From the NCBI RefSeq assembly GCF_008271295.1, contig NZ_VTOY01000001.1:496001-560000 (forward strand): a stretch of 64,000 bases of DNA, read 5' to 3'. A model generated the notes under the pieces. It ran no database searches. It was given only the letters and a program-made list of their open reading frames with translations, and had not been told where the DNA came from. Position 1 is the stretch's first letter. Every line of letters starts with the position of its first letter. Positions 26,942 to 36,185 of this stretch are shown here, piece by piece. Source of the stretch: Pseudoselenomonas ruminis (GTDB lineage Bacteria > Bacillota > Negativicutes > Selenomonadales > Selenomonadaceae). The translations under genes and the position numbers were made by a program.

Positions 26942-26978
26942 CAAAAACCGCCTGGACAAAAACTCTCTGCCCAGACGG
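26942..26978 (-). promoter_or_regulatory. Terminator-like hairpin in the leader of the OFA transporter
   Basis: Minus-strand CCGTCTGG ... CCAGGCGG (15-nt loop) followed directly by TTTTTG, lying about 80 nt downstream of the predicted transcription start and 55 nt before the ATG. The placement suggests transcriptional attenuation. I could not match the leader to a riboswitch class I know. Confidence 0.55.
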
Positions 26979-27060
26979 TCGGCGTTAAAAACTCTGCAGT
27001 ACATGTGGTCAATTCCACGAATCCGTCAGTCCTGCAAAGCATTATTTACTTGTTACACTC

Positions 27061-27089
27061 AGTTTAGCAGGTAGTATTTGACCTGTCAA
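27061..27089 (-). promoter_or_regulatory. Promoter of the OFA transporter
   Basis: Minus-strand TTGACA (27084-27089), 17-nt spacer, TAAACT (27061-27066). The -35 box is part of the first TTGACNNGTCAA palindrome of the array, so a protein bound there would block RNA polymerase. Confidence 0.6.
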
Positions 27090-27154
27090 GCTTTCTCGTA
27101 CTTGACGGGTCAATTTTGACCGGTCAAATCTGACTTGTCAGATTGACTTGTCAA
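27078..27154. repeat. Array of five TTGACNNGTCAA palindromes
   Basis: Copies at 27078-27089 (centre CT), 27102-27113 (GG), 27116-27127 (CG), 27130-27141 (outer base pair changed, CTGACTTGTCAG) and 27143-27154 (TT). The last four are spaced 13-14 bp. The array lies between queC and the OFA promoter and ends 10 bp from the queC stop. Confidence 0.8.
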
Positions 27155-27163
27155 ACCGCATCC

Positions 27164-27847
27164 TCAGCGATTGGCCGGGTCTTCGACGCCGTTGGCACGG
27201 AAGGCGGCGGCGCGGTCGATGCAGGTGCCGCATTTGCCACAGGGCTTTTCGCCGCCCTCATAGCACGACCAAGTAAGTTCGTAGGGCACGCCGAGTTCAA
27301 GGCCAATTTTCACGACTTCGGCCTTGTTGATGTTGACAAACGGCGCCTCAATCTTGAGCTGATGGCCCGAACCTTCCCAGATGGCTTTATTCATTGCATC
27401 GTTAAAGACTGGCGAACAGTCGGGATAGGCAAAGCCAGCGGCGTCGTCCGCATGCGCGCCGTAATAGATGATGCCGCAGCCTTTGCTGAGCGCAATGCTG
27501 GCTGCCGTCGACAGGAACAGGCCGTTGCGGAACGGCACGTAGGTGCTGACCGGTGCCTCGCCCTTCGTTTCTTTTATCTGCTCAGCGTAGCTTTCCTCAG
27601 GGATTTCTTCATCCGACTGCTTTAAGAGCGAGCAGTTGCTGTACTGGAATATCTTGCTGAGGTCCAAGAAAAGCTGCTCGATGCCATAGTGGGCGGCAAC
27701 TTTTTTGGCCGCTTCAATTTCCTTTTCGTGTTTCTGTCCATACGAAAGCGACAGGGCAATCACATTTTCCCTGCCGTATTTTTTTATTGCGAGCCCCAGG
27801 GCCGTCGTGGAGTCCACGCCGCCGCTGCTGAGTACCATTGCTTTCAT
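27164..27847 (-). CDS. queC: 7-cyano-7-deazaguanine synthase
   Basis: ATP-dependent enzyme that turns 7-carboxy-7-deazaguanine into preQ0 for queuosine tRNA modification. 227 aa; PP-loop SSGGVDSTTALG (7-18) and C-terminal zinc cysteines in CYEGGEKPCGKCGTCIDRAAAF. It stands alone: queD, queE and queF are not in the window. Confidence 0.95.
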   Translation of the reverse strand: MKAMVLSSGGVDSTTALGLAIKKYGRENVIALSLSYGQKHEKEIEAAKKVAAHYGIEQLFLDLSKIFQYSNCSLLKQSDEEIPEESYAEQIKETKGEAPVSTYVPFRNGLFLSTAASIALSKGCGIIYYGAHADDAAGFAYPDCSPVFNDAMNKAIWEGSGHQLKIEAPFVNINKAEVVKIGLELGVPYELTWSCYEGGEKPCGKCGTCIDRAAAFRANGVEDPANR

Positions 27848-27934
27848 TTGTCTACTTCCCTTCTTTTACGGATGCTGCATTCAATATCTTGATTCTACTC
27901 GCTCCCCGGCCGGTTCGCAAGCGGTGGTCACCAG

Positions 27935-28348
27935 TTAAATCAAAATTCCCTGGCAATGGTCGATTTCATGCTGGATAATCTGTGCCGTAAAGCCGCTGAA
28001 CTTTGCCTTTTGCTTTGCAAAGTTCATATCGCGATATTTGACCTCTATCGTCTCGAACCGTTCCGTTTCGCGCTCCCCAACCAGCGACAGACAGCCTTCC
28101 GTCGTCTTGTACCTTTTGGCCGAATGCTTTACAATCTCTGGATTCAACATGGCGATATCCGTATCGCCAAGATTTACGGCAATAACGCATTTGGCAACAC
28201 CAATCATATTAGCTGCCAGGCCGACACAGCCCTCGCGATGCGCCGCGAGCGTATCCAAGAGATCCTGGGCCACGGCAATATCGTCTTTGGTTGCCTTGGC
28301 CGATTTTTGTTGCAGGAAAAACTCATCACGGACAATTTCTTTTACCAT
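27935..28348 (-). CDS. def: Peptide deformylase family protein (small)
   Basis: 137-aa metalloenzyme homologue that removes formyl groups from N-terminal formyl-Met. The three motifs are visible: GLAANMIG (usually GLAAPQVG), EGCLSL (metal Cys) and QHEIDHCQGIL (metal His pair and catalytic Glu). It is shorter than the usual 150-190 aa and carries N-M in place of P-Q in motif 1, typical of an accessory Def group. It is not next to fmt, so the housekeeping enzyme may be elsewhere. Confidence 0.85.
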   Translation of the reverse strand: MVKEIVRDEFFLQQKSAKATKDDIAVAQDLLDTLAAHREGCVGLAANMIGVAKCVIAVNLGDTDIAMLNPEIVKHSAKRYKTTEGCLSLVGERETERFETIEVKYRDMNFAKQKAKFSGFTAQIIQHEIDHCQGILI

Positions 28349-28367
28349 TTTTCTATCCCCTATATCA

Positions 28368-29720
28368 TTATTTCAACAACGAAAAAGCGCGCTGTTTTGT
28401 CCCCCAGCCTTTCAGCCGCCAGAAGAAGAACACGCAGATGACCACCGAAACCACCGAACCAGCACAGGTTGCCAGTCCCATCGGAAAAAGTGTGTCGGGA
28501 TACCAGTTAGACGCCAGCCAAACCAGCGGTATCCTCGCCGTAACGATGGCAATCAGATTGTGCAGGAACGAAAACTCCGATCGGCCCAGCGCGCAGAAAA
28601 AACCACTGAAGGAAAAATGTATTCCGGCAAAGATGCAGTCAAAGATATAGCCTTGCAAATACAGGGCTCCTGCCGCGATAACAACCGGTTCCTGGGTAAA
28701 ACAACCGACAATTTCATCCGCCGTAAACTGCGTGATCAGTGAAACCAGCAGGCCAAAGACGATGCAAATATCGAGCGCATACCAAAGCGTCCTGCGGGCG
28801 CGAATCATCTTGCCTGCCCCGATATTCTGCGCGCCCAGAGCTGACACCGTAGCCAGCATCGAAGACGGCACCAGGAAGACAAAACTGATGAACTTTTCCA
28901 CAATGCCGACCGCGGCGGCATCCGTAAGCCCGCGCATATTCGCGATAATGGTGATGACCAGAAAGGCAATCTGGATGAATCCGTCCTGCAGCGAAATCGG
29001 AATACCGATGCGCAGGAGCCTTCCCATGACTTTCCGCTGGGGGCGCAAATCCGGCCACTCAATCGCAATGACCTTTTTCCGCCCAACGTATAACAGTGCC
29101 AGCGCCACACTGATGCCCTGCGCAATCAGGGTACCATAGGCGGCTCCGACCGGCCCCAGCCGGTAGTATCCCATAAACAGATAGTCGAGCAGAATATTGC
29201 CAACGCAGGCGATAGCCACGAAGTACATCGGCGATTGGGAATCGCCAAGACCGCGGAAGATGCTGCTTATGATGTTGTACGCCGTTATCAAGGGTATCCC
29301 GAGGAAACAAACGAATAGATACTCACAAGTTCCCGGAACCGCTTCCGCCGGAGTCGACATAAGGCGGGTGATGGGCTCCGTGCCAAATACCAGCAGCATC
29401 GCTAGTACCAGCGACACGAGAAAAAACAGCGTGATGGTATTGCCAATCGATGCCCGGACACTGCGCTTATTCCGCGCCCCGACAGCCTGGGCAATCATAA
29501 CCGTCGTGCCCATGGCCAGCCCCACGAGCATGACCGTAATCATGTGCATGACCTGACTGCCAATGGAAACCGCCGTGATACTGGCCGCCCCTTCAAATTG
29601 ACCGATGATAAAGAGATCGGCCATGCCATAGAGCGTCTGCAAAAAATAAGAGCAGAAAAACGGCAGGGCAAACACGAAAATGTTACGAAGCACACTGCCA
29701 GATGTCAGATTCTTTTCCAT
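28368..29720 (-). CDS. MATE-family multidrug/cation efflux protein
   Basis: 450-aa, 12-segment MatE transporter (NorM/DinF superfamily) that exports cationic or organic compounds using Na+ or H+. Two MatE repeats are visible, starting FALPFFCSYFLQTLYGMADLFIIGQF and RIGIPISLQDGFIQIAFLVITII. ATG 29720 with GGGGA 3 nt upstream; an ATG 15 nt earlier lacks a ribosome site. It follows the ktrA-like gene by 15 nt. Confidence 0.9.
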   Translation of the reverse strand: MEKNLTSGSVLRNIFVFALPFFCSYFLQTLYGMADLFIIGQFEGAASITAVSIGSQVMHMITVMLVGLAMGTTVMIAQAVGARNKRSVRASIGNTITLFFLVSLVLAMLLVFGTEPITRLMSTPAEAVPGTCEYLFVCFLGIPLITAYNIISSIFRGLGDSQSPMYFVAIACVGNILLDYLFMGYYRLGPVGAAYGTLIAQGISVALALLYVGRKKVIAIEWPDLRPQRKVMGRLLRIGIPISLQDGFIQIAFLVITIIANMRGLTDAAAVGIVEKFISFVFLVPSSMLATVSALGAQNIGAGKMIRARRTLWYALDICIVFGLLVSLITQFTADEIVGCFTQEPVVIAAGALYLQGYIFDCIFAGIHFSFSGFFCALGRSEFSFLHNLIAIVTARIPLVWLASNWYPDTLFPMGLATCAGSVVSVVICVFFFWRLKGWGTKQRAFSLLK

Positions 29721-29735
29721 CGTTCCCCATCTCAT

Positions 29736-30386
29736 TTAAATATGAAAATATTTTTCCAAATCGTTGCGCTTGCCGATTACGAGCACCGTATCCTCTTGGT
29801 TCATCGTGGTCTCAGCCGTTATCTCCACATCGAGTATGCCCGCCTTCTTGATGCCGAGGACGTTGACATGATAATGCTTGCGAACCTGAAGCTCTCCGAG
29901 CGTTTTGCCATCCCACTCCGCTGGAATCGGCAATTCGTAGACGGCATAGCGGTCGCTTAAACGGAAATAATCCAGAATATGGTCATAACCAAAGCGGATA
30001 GCCGTCCACTTGGCCAGCTGCTTTTCGGGATAAACCGCCTCATCAGCGCCATTGCGCAGCAGGAATTTTTCGTGAATGCCCCGCGAGGCACGGGCAACGA
30101 CGTATTTTGCCCCGAGTTCCTTTAAAAGAGAGGTCGTCTCCAACGAACTCTGGAAATCATCGCCAATGGCCACAATGCACAAATCAAAATCGCGGATTCC
30201 GAGCGACTCCAGGAAACTTTTATTCGTACTATCGGCCATCAGCGCATTCGTCACATAGGGCAGCACCATATTGACGCGCTCTTCATCCTTATCTACCGCC
30301 AGGATATCGTGCTTCATTTGGTAAAGTTCCTGGGCTACATGCCGTCCATAACGGCCAAGACCAATCAGTAATACAGATTTTTTCAT
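29736..30386 (-). CDS. Potassium uptake regulatory subunit, KtrA/TrkA family
   Basis: 216-aa cytoplasmic gating protein: RCK N-terminal Rossmann domain (LLIGLGRYGRHVAQEL, GxGxxG) binding nucleotides, and a C-terminal RCK_C domain from about residue 135. It forms a ring under the K+ channel encoded 15 nt upstream. Size matches KtrA/KtrC of Firmicutes rather than the double-length E. coli TrkA. Confidence 0.93.
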   Translation of the reverse strand: MKKSVLLIGLGRYGRHVAQELYQMKHDILAVDKDEERVNMVLPYVTNALMADSTNKSFLESLGIRDFDLCIVAIGDDFQSSLETTSLLKELGAKYVVARASRGIHEKFLLRNGADEAVYPEKQLAKWTAIRFGYDHILDYFRLSDRYAVYELPIPAEWDGKTLGELQVRKHYHVNVLGIKKAGILDVEITAETTMNQEDTVLVIGKRNDLEKYFHI

Positions 30387-30401
30387 GAGAACCTCCTGCC
30401 G

Positions 30402-31733
30402 TCATCCGACGGTAATCTTCTCCTGGGGCAGACGCCCCGTAACGGGAATACTTCGCTTATTCAGCGCATAAATCATCGTCAGCGCTCCGACGCGGCCAAA
30501 ATACATCAGCATAATCAGGATCAGCTGGGAAAAAGCCGACAACTTTTCGGTCAGACCAATGGAGAGCCCAACCGTACCGAGCGCTGACGACGTCTCGACC
30601 ATACAGTCCACAAGCGAAAAGCCATCCACTACACTGATGAGCCAACTGCTCCCAACGAACAGCAGCAAATACATCAAAAAAATCGTCAAGGCCTGCTCAT
30701 TTGTTTCATCGGCAATGCGGCGGGAAAAGAACGTCACATCCCGCTTGCGCCGCAGCGAAGCAAACGCCGACGTCAGCAGTACAAACGCCGTCGTCGACTT
30801 GATGCCGCCAGCCGTCGATCCGGGGGCGCCGCCAATTAACATCAACACCACCAATAGCAGCCGCCCCGATTCGCTGAGCAGATTGATGTCCACCGTGTTA
30901 AACCCGGCCGTTCTGGCCGTAACCGATTGGAACAGCGCCTGAAACAAGCGAACCTCTTCGGGGAAATCCTGAAACTCCAAAAAGAAAAACAGCGTTGCCG
31001 GAACAAAAATAAGCCCCGCCGTCATCAGCAAAATAATTTTCGACTGCAGCCGGTAACGGGAAAACCGCATCCCATTCCAGTGGATATCCGCCCAGGTGAT
31101 AAAGCCAAGACCGCCCGCCACAATGAGGCCCATTATCGTCAGATTGACCCAGGGGTCACTGGCATAGCCCATCAGCGAACCGCCGCCATGTTCTCCCATA
31201 AGGTCAAAGCCCGCATTACAAAAAGCCGAAATCGAATGAAAAAATGCCATCCACAGGCCATTTATCCATCCGTAATCCCGTGCAAAAACTGGAAAGAGTA
31301 TCGCCGCCCCCAGTCCCTCGACCAAAAGCGTAAACTTCAAAATAAAGCGCAAAATGCGAACGATACCGCCGAGCTGCGGCGCAGCGATTGCCTCCTGCAT
31401 CGTACTGCGCTGCATCAAATCGATGCGGCGCCCCGACGCCATGACAATCGCCACCGCCATTGTCACGACGCCGAGGCCGCCGATTTGTATGAGCAGCAGA
31501 ATGATAAGCTGACCGAATCCTGACCAATAAAGCGCAGTATTTTCCAGCGTGAGGCCTGTCACACAGGCAGCCGACACCGTCGTAAATAGCGCCGTCAAAA
31601 ACGGAGCGGACTGGCCGCTCTTCGTCGCCACCGGCAGCATCAGCGCGAATGTCCCGATAGCTATAAGCAGCAAGAAACTCAGCATGATAATCTGAAATGG
31701 TGATAACTGGTATCCCCAGTGAATTAAGCGCAT
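30402..31733 (-). CDS. Potassium uptake channel subunit, KtrB/TrkH family
   Basis: 443-aa membrane protein with four M1-P-M2 repeats that conducts K+ with Na+ coupling. Pore-loop glycines are seen in SAACVTGLTLENT, NAGFDL, TARTAGFNTVDI and SSALGTVGLSIG; the intramembrane gate loop matches GGAPGSTAGGIKST. It leads the pair with the KtrA-like gene. Confidence 0.93.
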   Translation of the reverse strand: MRLIHWGYQLSPFQIIMLSFLLLIAIGTFALMLPVATKSGQSAPFLTALFTTVSAACVTGLTLENTALYWSGFGQLIILLLIQIGGLGVVTMAVAIVMASGRRIDLMQRSTMQEAIAAPQLGGIVRILRFILKFTLLVEGLGAAILFPVFARDYGWINGLWMAFFHSISAFCNAGFDLMGEHGGGSLMGYASDPWVNLTIMGLIVAGGLGFITWADIHWNGMRFSRYRLQSKIILLMTAGLIFVPATLFFFLEFQDFPEEVRLFQALFQSVTARTAGFNTVDINLLSESGRLLLVVLMLIGGAPGSTAGGIKSTTAFVLLTSAFASLRRKRDVTFFSRRIADETNEQALTIFLMYLLLFVGSSWLISVVDGFSLVDCMVETSSALGTVGLSIGLTEKLSAFSQLILIMLMYFGRVGALTMIYALNKRSIPVTGRLPQEKITVG

Positions 31734-31780
31734 AAATATCCCCTTTCCACAAAGACCACTTTAGGATACTACGCAACTAC

Positions 31781-32998
31781 TCACCTGTAAAGCCCTTTTG
31801 ACGTTTTCCCACGCAACAAGGACGGAATAACACCGGCAAAGCAAAGTACCGAAAAGAATAAGAACGAAATCACGATATTGCGGGTGAGCATCTCGACCGG
31901 CGAAAGCTCCTGCCAAGCCAGCGAAAGAATCACCGTAACGAGCGCCATACTGAGCACCTGCCCGCTCATGCGCATGGTACTCAAAAGCGATGACGCCATG
32001 TTGTAATACTCCCGCGGCAGGGAACTCATAATCGCGTTATTGTTGGGCGCGGCAAAAAAGGCAAAGCCAACGCCGATTCCCATGATGCTCGGAATAACCA
32101 GCCAAAGCGACCGGCAATAGACGAGCACAGCCAAAGTCATAAGCCCAATCGTAATAATTCCCATGCCAATCGAGCACAAAAGCGATGCCGGTTTACGGTC
32201 CGACAACGCGCCCGTTAACGGCGACAACACCATCATGAGCACCGGCTGCGTCAGCAGGATAAACCCGGTCATTTTCGCACTGATATCAAGCACGCTTTGC
32301 AAATATAGCGACAGCAGAAAGCTGATGGCAAACGTCGCACTGTAATTGAGCATCGCCGTAAGGCACGAGAGCGAAAACTCCCGGTTATCCGCAAAGAGCT
32401 TCCACGAAATCTTTGGCATATTTCCCACCGGTTTCTTTACTCGATGTGCCAAAGGATTTAACACCTTCATGGCCACTGCCAAAACCAGCCCGGCATAAAA
32501 GGCCATGAAGAAAAACAAACTCCGCCAGCCAAGGCCATCATTCATAAAACCGCCAATCACCGGTCCAAACGACAGCCCAGCATAGACGACCGAAACCATC
32601 CAGCCCATGGCCTTGCCGCGATTCTTCCCCGGATACGCATCGGCAAGAATCGAGGTGCTCGTAGCAAAAATCATCGAAGACCCCAGCCCTTGAAGACCGC
32701 GCGCCAACAATAGCAGCGCGAACGAATCATACAGCACGGGCAAAAAGGAAAACAACATAAACAGAAAATTGCCGAGTTCAAACACGCGCACCTTTCCCCA
32801 ACGGTCAGCGGCCCTTCCCATTGGCAGTAAAAAGACCAGCGAGGTAATTAGATAGATCTCAATCACCCAGCTAAGCGTGTCCGCCCCGACTTGAAACTCC
32901 CGCCCCATCGCTGGCAGGGAAAGAATCAACGCACTGCCGGAAAAGGGCGTAAGAAACGAAGCCATCATGATAACAGCCAATATATTACGACTATTCAT
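31781..32998 (-). CDS. MFS drug-efflux-type transporter
   Basis: 405-aa major facilitator with about 12 membrane segments, DHA type. Motif A is MGRAADRWGKVRVFELG in loop 2-3, and motif C-like YAGLSFGPVIGGF in TM5, the antiporter signature. Substrate unknown. ATG 32998 lies 13 nt after AAAGGAGG, a long gap but no better start exists in frame. Divergent from the TtcA-like gene. Confidence 0.88.
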   Translation of the reverse strand: MNSRNILAVIMMASFLTPFSGSALILSLPAMGREFQVGADTLSWVIEIYLITSLVFLLPMGRAADRWGKVRVFELGNFLFMLFSFLPVLYDSFALLLLARGLQGLGSSMIFATSTSILADAYPGKNRGKAMGWMVSVVYAGLSFGPVIGGFMNDGLGWRSLFFFMAFYAGLVLAVAMKVLNPLAHRVKKPVGNMPKISWKLFADNREFSLSCLTAMLNYSATFAISFLLSLYLQSVLDISAKMTGFILLTQPVLMMVLSPLTGALSDRKPASLLCSIGMGIITIGLMTLAVLVYCRSLWLVIPSIMGIGVGFAFFAAPNNNAIMSSLPREYYNMASSLLSTMRMSGQVLSMALVTVILSLAWQELSPVEMLTRNIVISFLFFSVLCFAGVIPSLLRGKTSKGLYR

Positions 32999-33017
32999 CC
33001 CGCAATAAGTTCCTCCT

Positions 33018-33046
33018 TTGTAATCTAAGACCTTATCCGTTATAAT
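33018..33046 (+). promoter_or_regulatory. Promoter of the TtcA-like gene
   Basis: TTGTAA (33018-33023), a 17-nt spacer and a perfect TATAAT (33041-33046), 42 nt before the start codon. Confidence 0.7.
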
Positions 33047-33088
33047 AAACCTATTATTCCTTTTTAGCAAAGAAAATCGAGGTATCTT

Positions 33089-33904
33089 ATGAAAATAAAT
33101 CTTCCCCAGTCCTATTTCAGCAAATTATTGCGCGCCGTTGTCGAATTCGATATGATTCAGGACGGCGACCATATCCTGCTCGGGATTTCGGGCGGCAAGG
33201 ACAGCATTTTCCTCGCCTATGCCATGAAAATTCTCCAGCAGCGGTTACATAAAAAATTCGAATTGTCCGCTTTGACCATCAATCCGATGTTTAAAGACGA
33301 AAACGGACAACCCGCTTTTTTTGATATCGACCGCGCCCGCGCGTTCATGCAGGAAATCGGCATCCCCTACGACGTCATCGATGTCGATATCGAAGGAGCT
33401 ATGGCTGAGACCAGCTACAAAAGCCCCTGCTTTACCTGTGCCTTTTTCCGCCGCGGAGCCATGAACCGCTATGCTAACGAGCACGGCATCAAAAAAATCG
33501 CCTATGCCCATCACAACGACGACGCCGTTGAAACCTTCTTTATGGGACTCTTATACTCAGGGCAGCTGCATACCTTTACGCCGGTTACCTACCTTGACCG
33601 CACCGATATCACCGTCATCCGTCCGCTCGTCTATTTCCGCGAACAGGAAATCATTGACGCGCAAAAATTCCACGGCTTTGACCCGGTCAAAAATCCCTGC
33701 CCCCACGATGGCAATACCAGCCGTCAAACGGTAAAAGAGCTCATCGCCAAACTTGACCAGTCAATCCCCGACTGCTACGACCACCTTGCCGCCGGCATGC
33801 GTCAGGGAGCATTAGGACAGCTCTGGCCAGCGGCCCAAAGCCGGAAAGAAATGCGCGAAACCTATTACCGCTATATGGGAAACCACATCAAGCAAAAAGA
33901 CTAA
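33089..33904 (+). CDS. TtcA-like tRNA 2-thiolation ATPase
   Basis: 271-aa N-type PP-loop ATPase of the TilS/TtcA superfamily, predicted to activate a tRNA base for sulfur insertion (2-thiocytidine-32 in TtcA). PP-loop SGGKDS (34-39), the iron-sulfur Cys pair C114-x2-C117 in SPCFTCAFFRRGAMN and a third Cys in NPCPHDG near residue 209. All three cluster-binding cysteines of TtcA are present. Ends 10 bp from the converging pilC. Confidence 0.87.
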   Translation: MKINLPQSYFSKLLRAVVEFDMIQDGDHILLGISGGKDSIFLAYAMKILQQRLHKKFELSALTINPMFKDENGQPAFFDIDRARAFMQEIGIPYDVIDVDIEGAMAETSYKSPCFTCAFFRRGAMNRYANEHGIKKIAYAHHNDDAVETFFMGLLYSGQLHTFTPVTYLDRTDITVIRPLVYFREQEIIDAQKFHGFDPVKNPCPHDGNTSRQTVKELIAKLDQSIPDCYDHLAAGMRQGALGQLWPAAQSRKEMRETYYRYMGNHIKQKD

Positions 33905-33914
33905 AAGCCCCATC

Positions 33915-35135
33915 TTACGACAGGGCTTCCATCATTCCGAGCAATGGCAGCAGCACCGACAGGGCAAAAAAGAATACCAATCCGCCGACGATAAAAATCG
34001 CCACGGGTTCCGCCAGCGCTTGCAGCCGTCTTGATTCATTTTCTGCAATCACAGCACAAAGCCCCGCGCCTTTTGCCAGCATACCTTCCAACTGGCCGGA
34101 ATTTTCGCCGGCCATAACCATTTCCTTTAAAACAGTTGGAAAAGCATCACACAAATGCCAAGTCTTCCATAGCATCGTTCCATGCTCCACCGCAACCCCC
34201 GCCGACGAAACAACCTGGCGCAAATAGTAGTTAGTAGTTACTTCCGGCAGCAGCTTCAGCGCCTCATGCAGGCAGATTCCATTCTCGAGCAGCACCGCCA
34301 GCGTCCCCAAAAGCATCTGCCACTCCGCATAACAAATCAACTGCCCATAAAGTGGGATTCGCAGCCGCCACGCATCAAGGTGCAGCCGAATCGACGGCTG
34401 CTGCCAAGCCACTGCCATCGTCAATACCAGCAGGCCAATTAGCGTCAGCACCAGCACACCATCCTGCTGGATTATTGCCGACAATTGCAAAAGCAACCTA
34501 GTCGGCAGTGGCAGCTCTGCCCGGAAATCCGTCAGCAATGACGCAAACGTTGGCAGAACGAAAACCGTCAGTCCCAAAATCGCTAACAAAGCCGTTGCCC
34601 CCAAGATAAGTGGATAAAGCAATACCGACTTCAACTTCTCACGAGCTGCGAACGATTTCTCCAGGAAATCCGCCAGCCGCAGGAACATGACCTCAAGCGA
34701 CCCTGCCACCTCTCCTGCCTGGACCATACGGATAATCCGTGGCGAAAACACCTGCGGAAATCCCTGCATTGCCCCATGCAGAGACTTCCCTTGCTTAACG
34801 TCCGTCAAAAGCCTGCCAAGCATTTGCTGATATGCCCCCTTGCCCGCTGGCTGGTACAACGAGCGCAAGGCCTCGTGAACTGGCAGCCCGGCAGAAAGCA
34901 TCACCGACAGCTGGCGGCAAAAAAGTACCACTTCCAGCCGGGACGGATTCGAATGCCAACGAATTATCTCCTGCCTGCTCGTTACAGGCTTTGCTTGTTC
35001 CAGCTCCCGTAAACTGGCCACCCATAAGCCCTTGGCCCGAATCTGATGTGCCGCCTCTCGTCGTGAGGCGGCTTTTATTTTGCCAGTGAACAATTCGCCG
35101 CTGCGATTCCGCGCTTCGTATGCGTATGCCGCCAT
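33915..35135 (-). CDS. pilC: Type IV pilus inner-membrane platform protein PilC (GspF family)
   Basis: 406-aa platform protein on which the assembly ATPases act. Two T2SSF domains (about 66-189 and 270-390) and three membrane segments (ILGATALLAILGLTVFVLPTF; LVLTLIGLLVLTMAVAW; IFIVGGLVFFFALSVLLPLLGMM). The N-terminal AYEARNRSGELFTGKIKAASRREA is typical of the family. Four nt downstream of pilT, so likely co-translated. Confidence 0.93.
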   Translation of the reverse strand: MAAYAYEARNRSGELFTGKIKAASRREAAHQIRAKGLWVASLRELEQAKPVTSRQEIIRWHSNPSRLEVVLFCRQLSVMLSAGLPVHEALRSLYQPAGKGAYQQMLGRLLTDVKQGKSLHGAMQGFPQVFSPRIIRMVQAGEVAGSLEVMFLRLADFLEKSFAAREKLKSVLLYPLILGATALLAILGLTVFVLPTFASLLTDFRAELPLPTRLLLQLSAIIQQDGVLVLTLIGLLVLTMAVAWQQPSIRLHLDAWRLRIPLYGQLICYAEWQMLLGTLAVLLENGICLHEALKLLPEVTTNYYLRQVVSSAGVAVEHGTMLWKTWHLCDAFPTVLKEMVMAGENSGQLEGMLAKGAGLCAVIAENESRRLQALAEPVAIFIVGGLVFFFALSVLLPLLGMMEALS

Positions 35136-35139
35136 CCTC

Positions 35140-36183
35140 TCAGCCTCCTATCCGGACCTGCCGATACTCCGTCCCCATCGCCCGCGTAATAAGTCCCGCC
35201 CGGTAAAGCTGTTCACGGGCCATCTTTTCTGTCTGCATCCCCTGTGCCTGATGACTCATCATCACCGATTCCAACTGACTGTTTTTTCCTTGACGGATAA
35301 GACTCTGCACCGCTGGATTCGTGAGCAGCACCTCTGCCATGCACACGCGGCCACCACGCAAACAGGGCAGCAGCCGCTGGGCGAAAACGCCAACCAACAC
35401 CTCAGCGATCTGTGCCCGGATCGAATCCTGCTGGTCTAACGGAAACATGCCCTCTATGCGCGTAACAGCCTCCATCGCTGATAACGTATGCAGCGTTCCG
35501 AGCACCAGCGCGCCCGATGCAGCTGCCATAAGCGCCGTCTTCATCGTTTCACAGTCGCGGATCTCGCCAACTAAAATGACGTCTGGCATTTCACGCAGCG
35601 CACTGCGAAGAGCCTGCGAAAACGAAAAAAAATCGCGGCCCAATTCCCGCTGGCTGATAAAGCACTGCTTTGGTTCATAAAGGAACTCCACCGGGTCTTC
35701 CAATGTGATGATATGATACGATTTCTCACGGTTCAGCTCCTCAATAAACGCCGCCAGCGTCGTAGTCTTGCCCGAGCCCGTCCGGCCCGTCACTAAGATA
35801 AGCCCCTGCTCAAGCGTCAGCATCTTCTGCCACGCCTTAGGCGCCCCAATCTCCGCGAGGCTCGGAATCCTCTCCGGCAGCAAGCGGATAGCAAGCGCAA
35901 GGTGCCCTTGCTGATAATAAGCATTGACACGAAACCGCCGCCCCGCAAAGCTCCATGACAAGTCAATATCCTTTTCCCTTACTAGCCGCTCCCTCTGTTC
36001 CTCACTCATAATGACCGAACAGAACTCTGACATAAACTGCTCCGTCAGCGGGCGGTCATCCATAGGCACCAAGACACCATCACAGCGCAAATGCGGCCGC
36101 TGGCCTACGGTCAAATGAATATCCGACGCTTCTTTTTCGATTGCTTTATTGATAAAATCCTGCCACCTTATGTCATCGCCCAT
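35140..36183 (-). CDS. pilT: Type IV pilus retraction ATPase
   Basis: 347-aa hexameric ATPase that depolymerises pili for twitching or DNA uptake. N-terminal DIHLTVGQRPHLRCDG, Walker A VTGRTGSGKTTT, Asp box ITLEDPVEFLY, Walker B DVILVGEIRDCETM, His box GTLHTLSA; family AIRLLP motif is present as LAIRLLPERIP. ATG 36183 has GGGGG 7 nt upstream, shared with the end of the preceding small gene. Confidence 0.95.
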   Translation of the reverse strand: MGDDIRWQDFINKAIEKEASDIHLTVGQRPHLRCDGVLVPMDDRPLTEQFMSEFCSVIMSEEQRERLVREKDIDLSWSFAGRRFRVNAYYQQGHLALAIRLLPERIPSLAEIGAPKAWQKMLTLEQGLILVTGRTGSGKTTTLAAFIEELNREKSYHIITLEDPVEFLYEPKQCFISQRELGRDFFSFSQALRSALREMPDVILVGEIRDCETMKTALMAAASGALVLGTLHTLSAMEAVTRIEGMFPLDQQDSIRAQIAEVLVGVFAQRLLPCLRGGRVCMAEVLLTNPAVQSLIRQGKNSQLESVMMSHQAQGMQTEKMAREQLYRAGLITRAMGTEYRQVRIGG

Positions 36184-36185
36184 AT

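Noticed and set aside
27078-27154. CRISPR-like regular repeats
   Set aside because: The unit is a 12-bp palindrome with 1-12 bp between copies; no 25-35 bp repeats, unique spacers or cas genes.
25006-27160. Oxalate degradation locus next to the OFA transporter
   Set aside because: No oxalyl-CoA decarboxylase or formyl-CoA transferase is near; the neighbours are a nitroreductase and queC, so substrate cannot be assigned.
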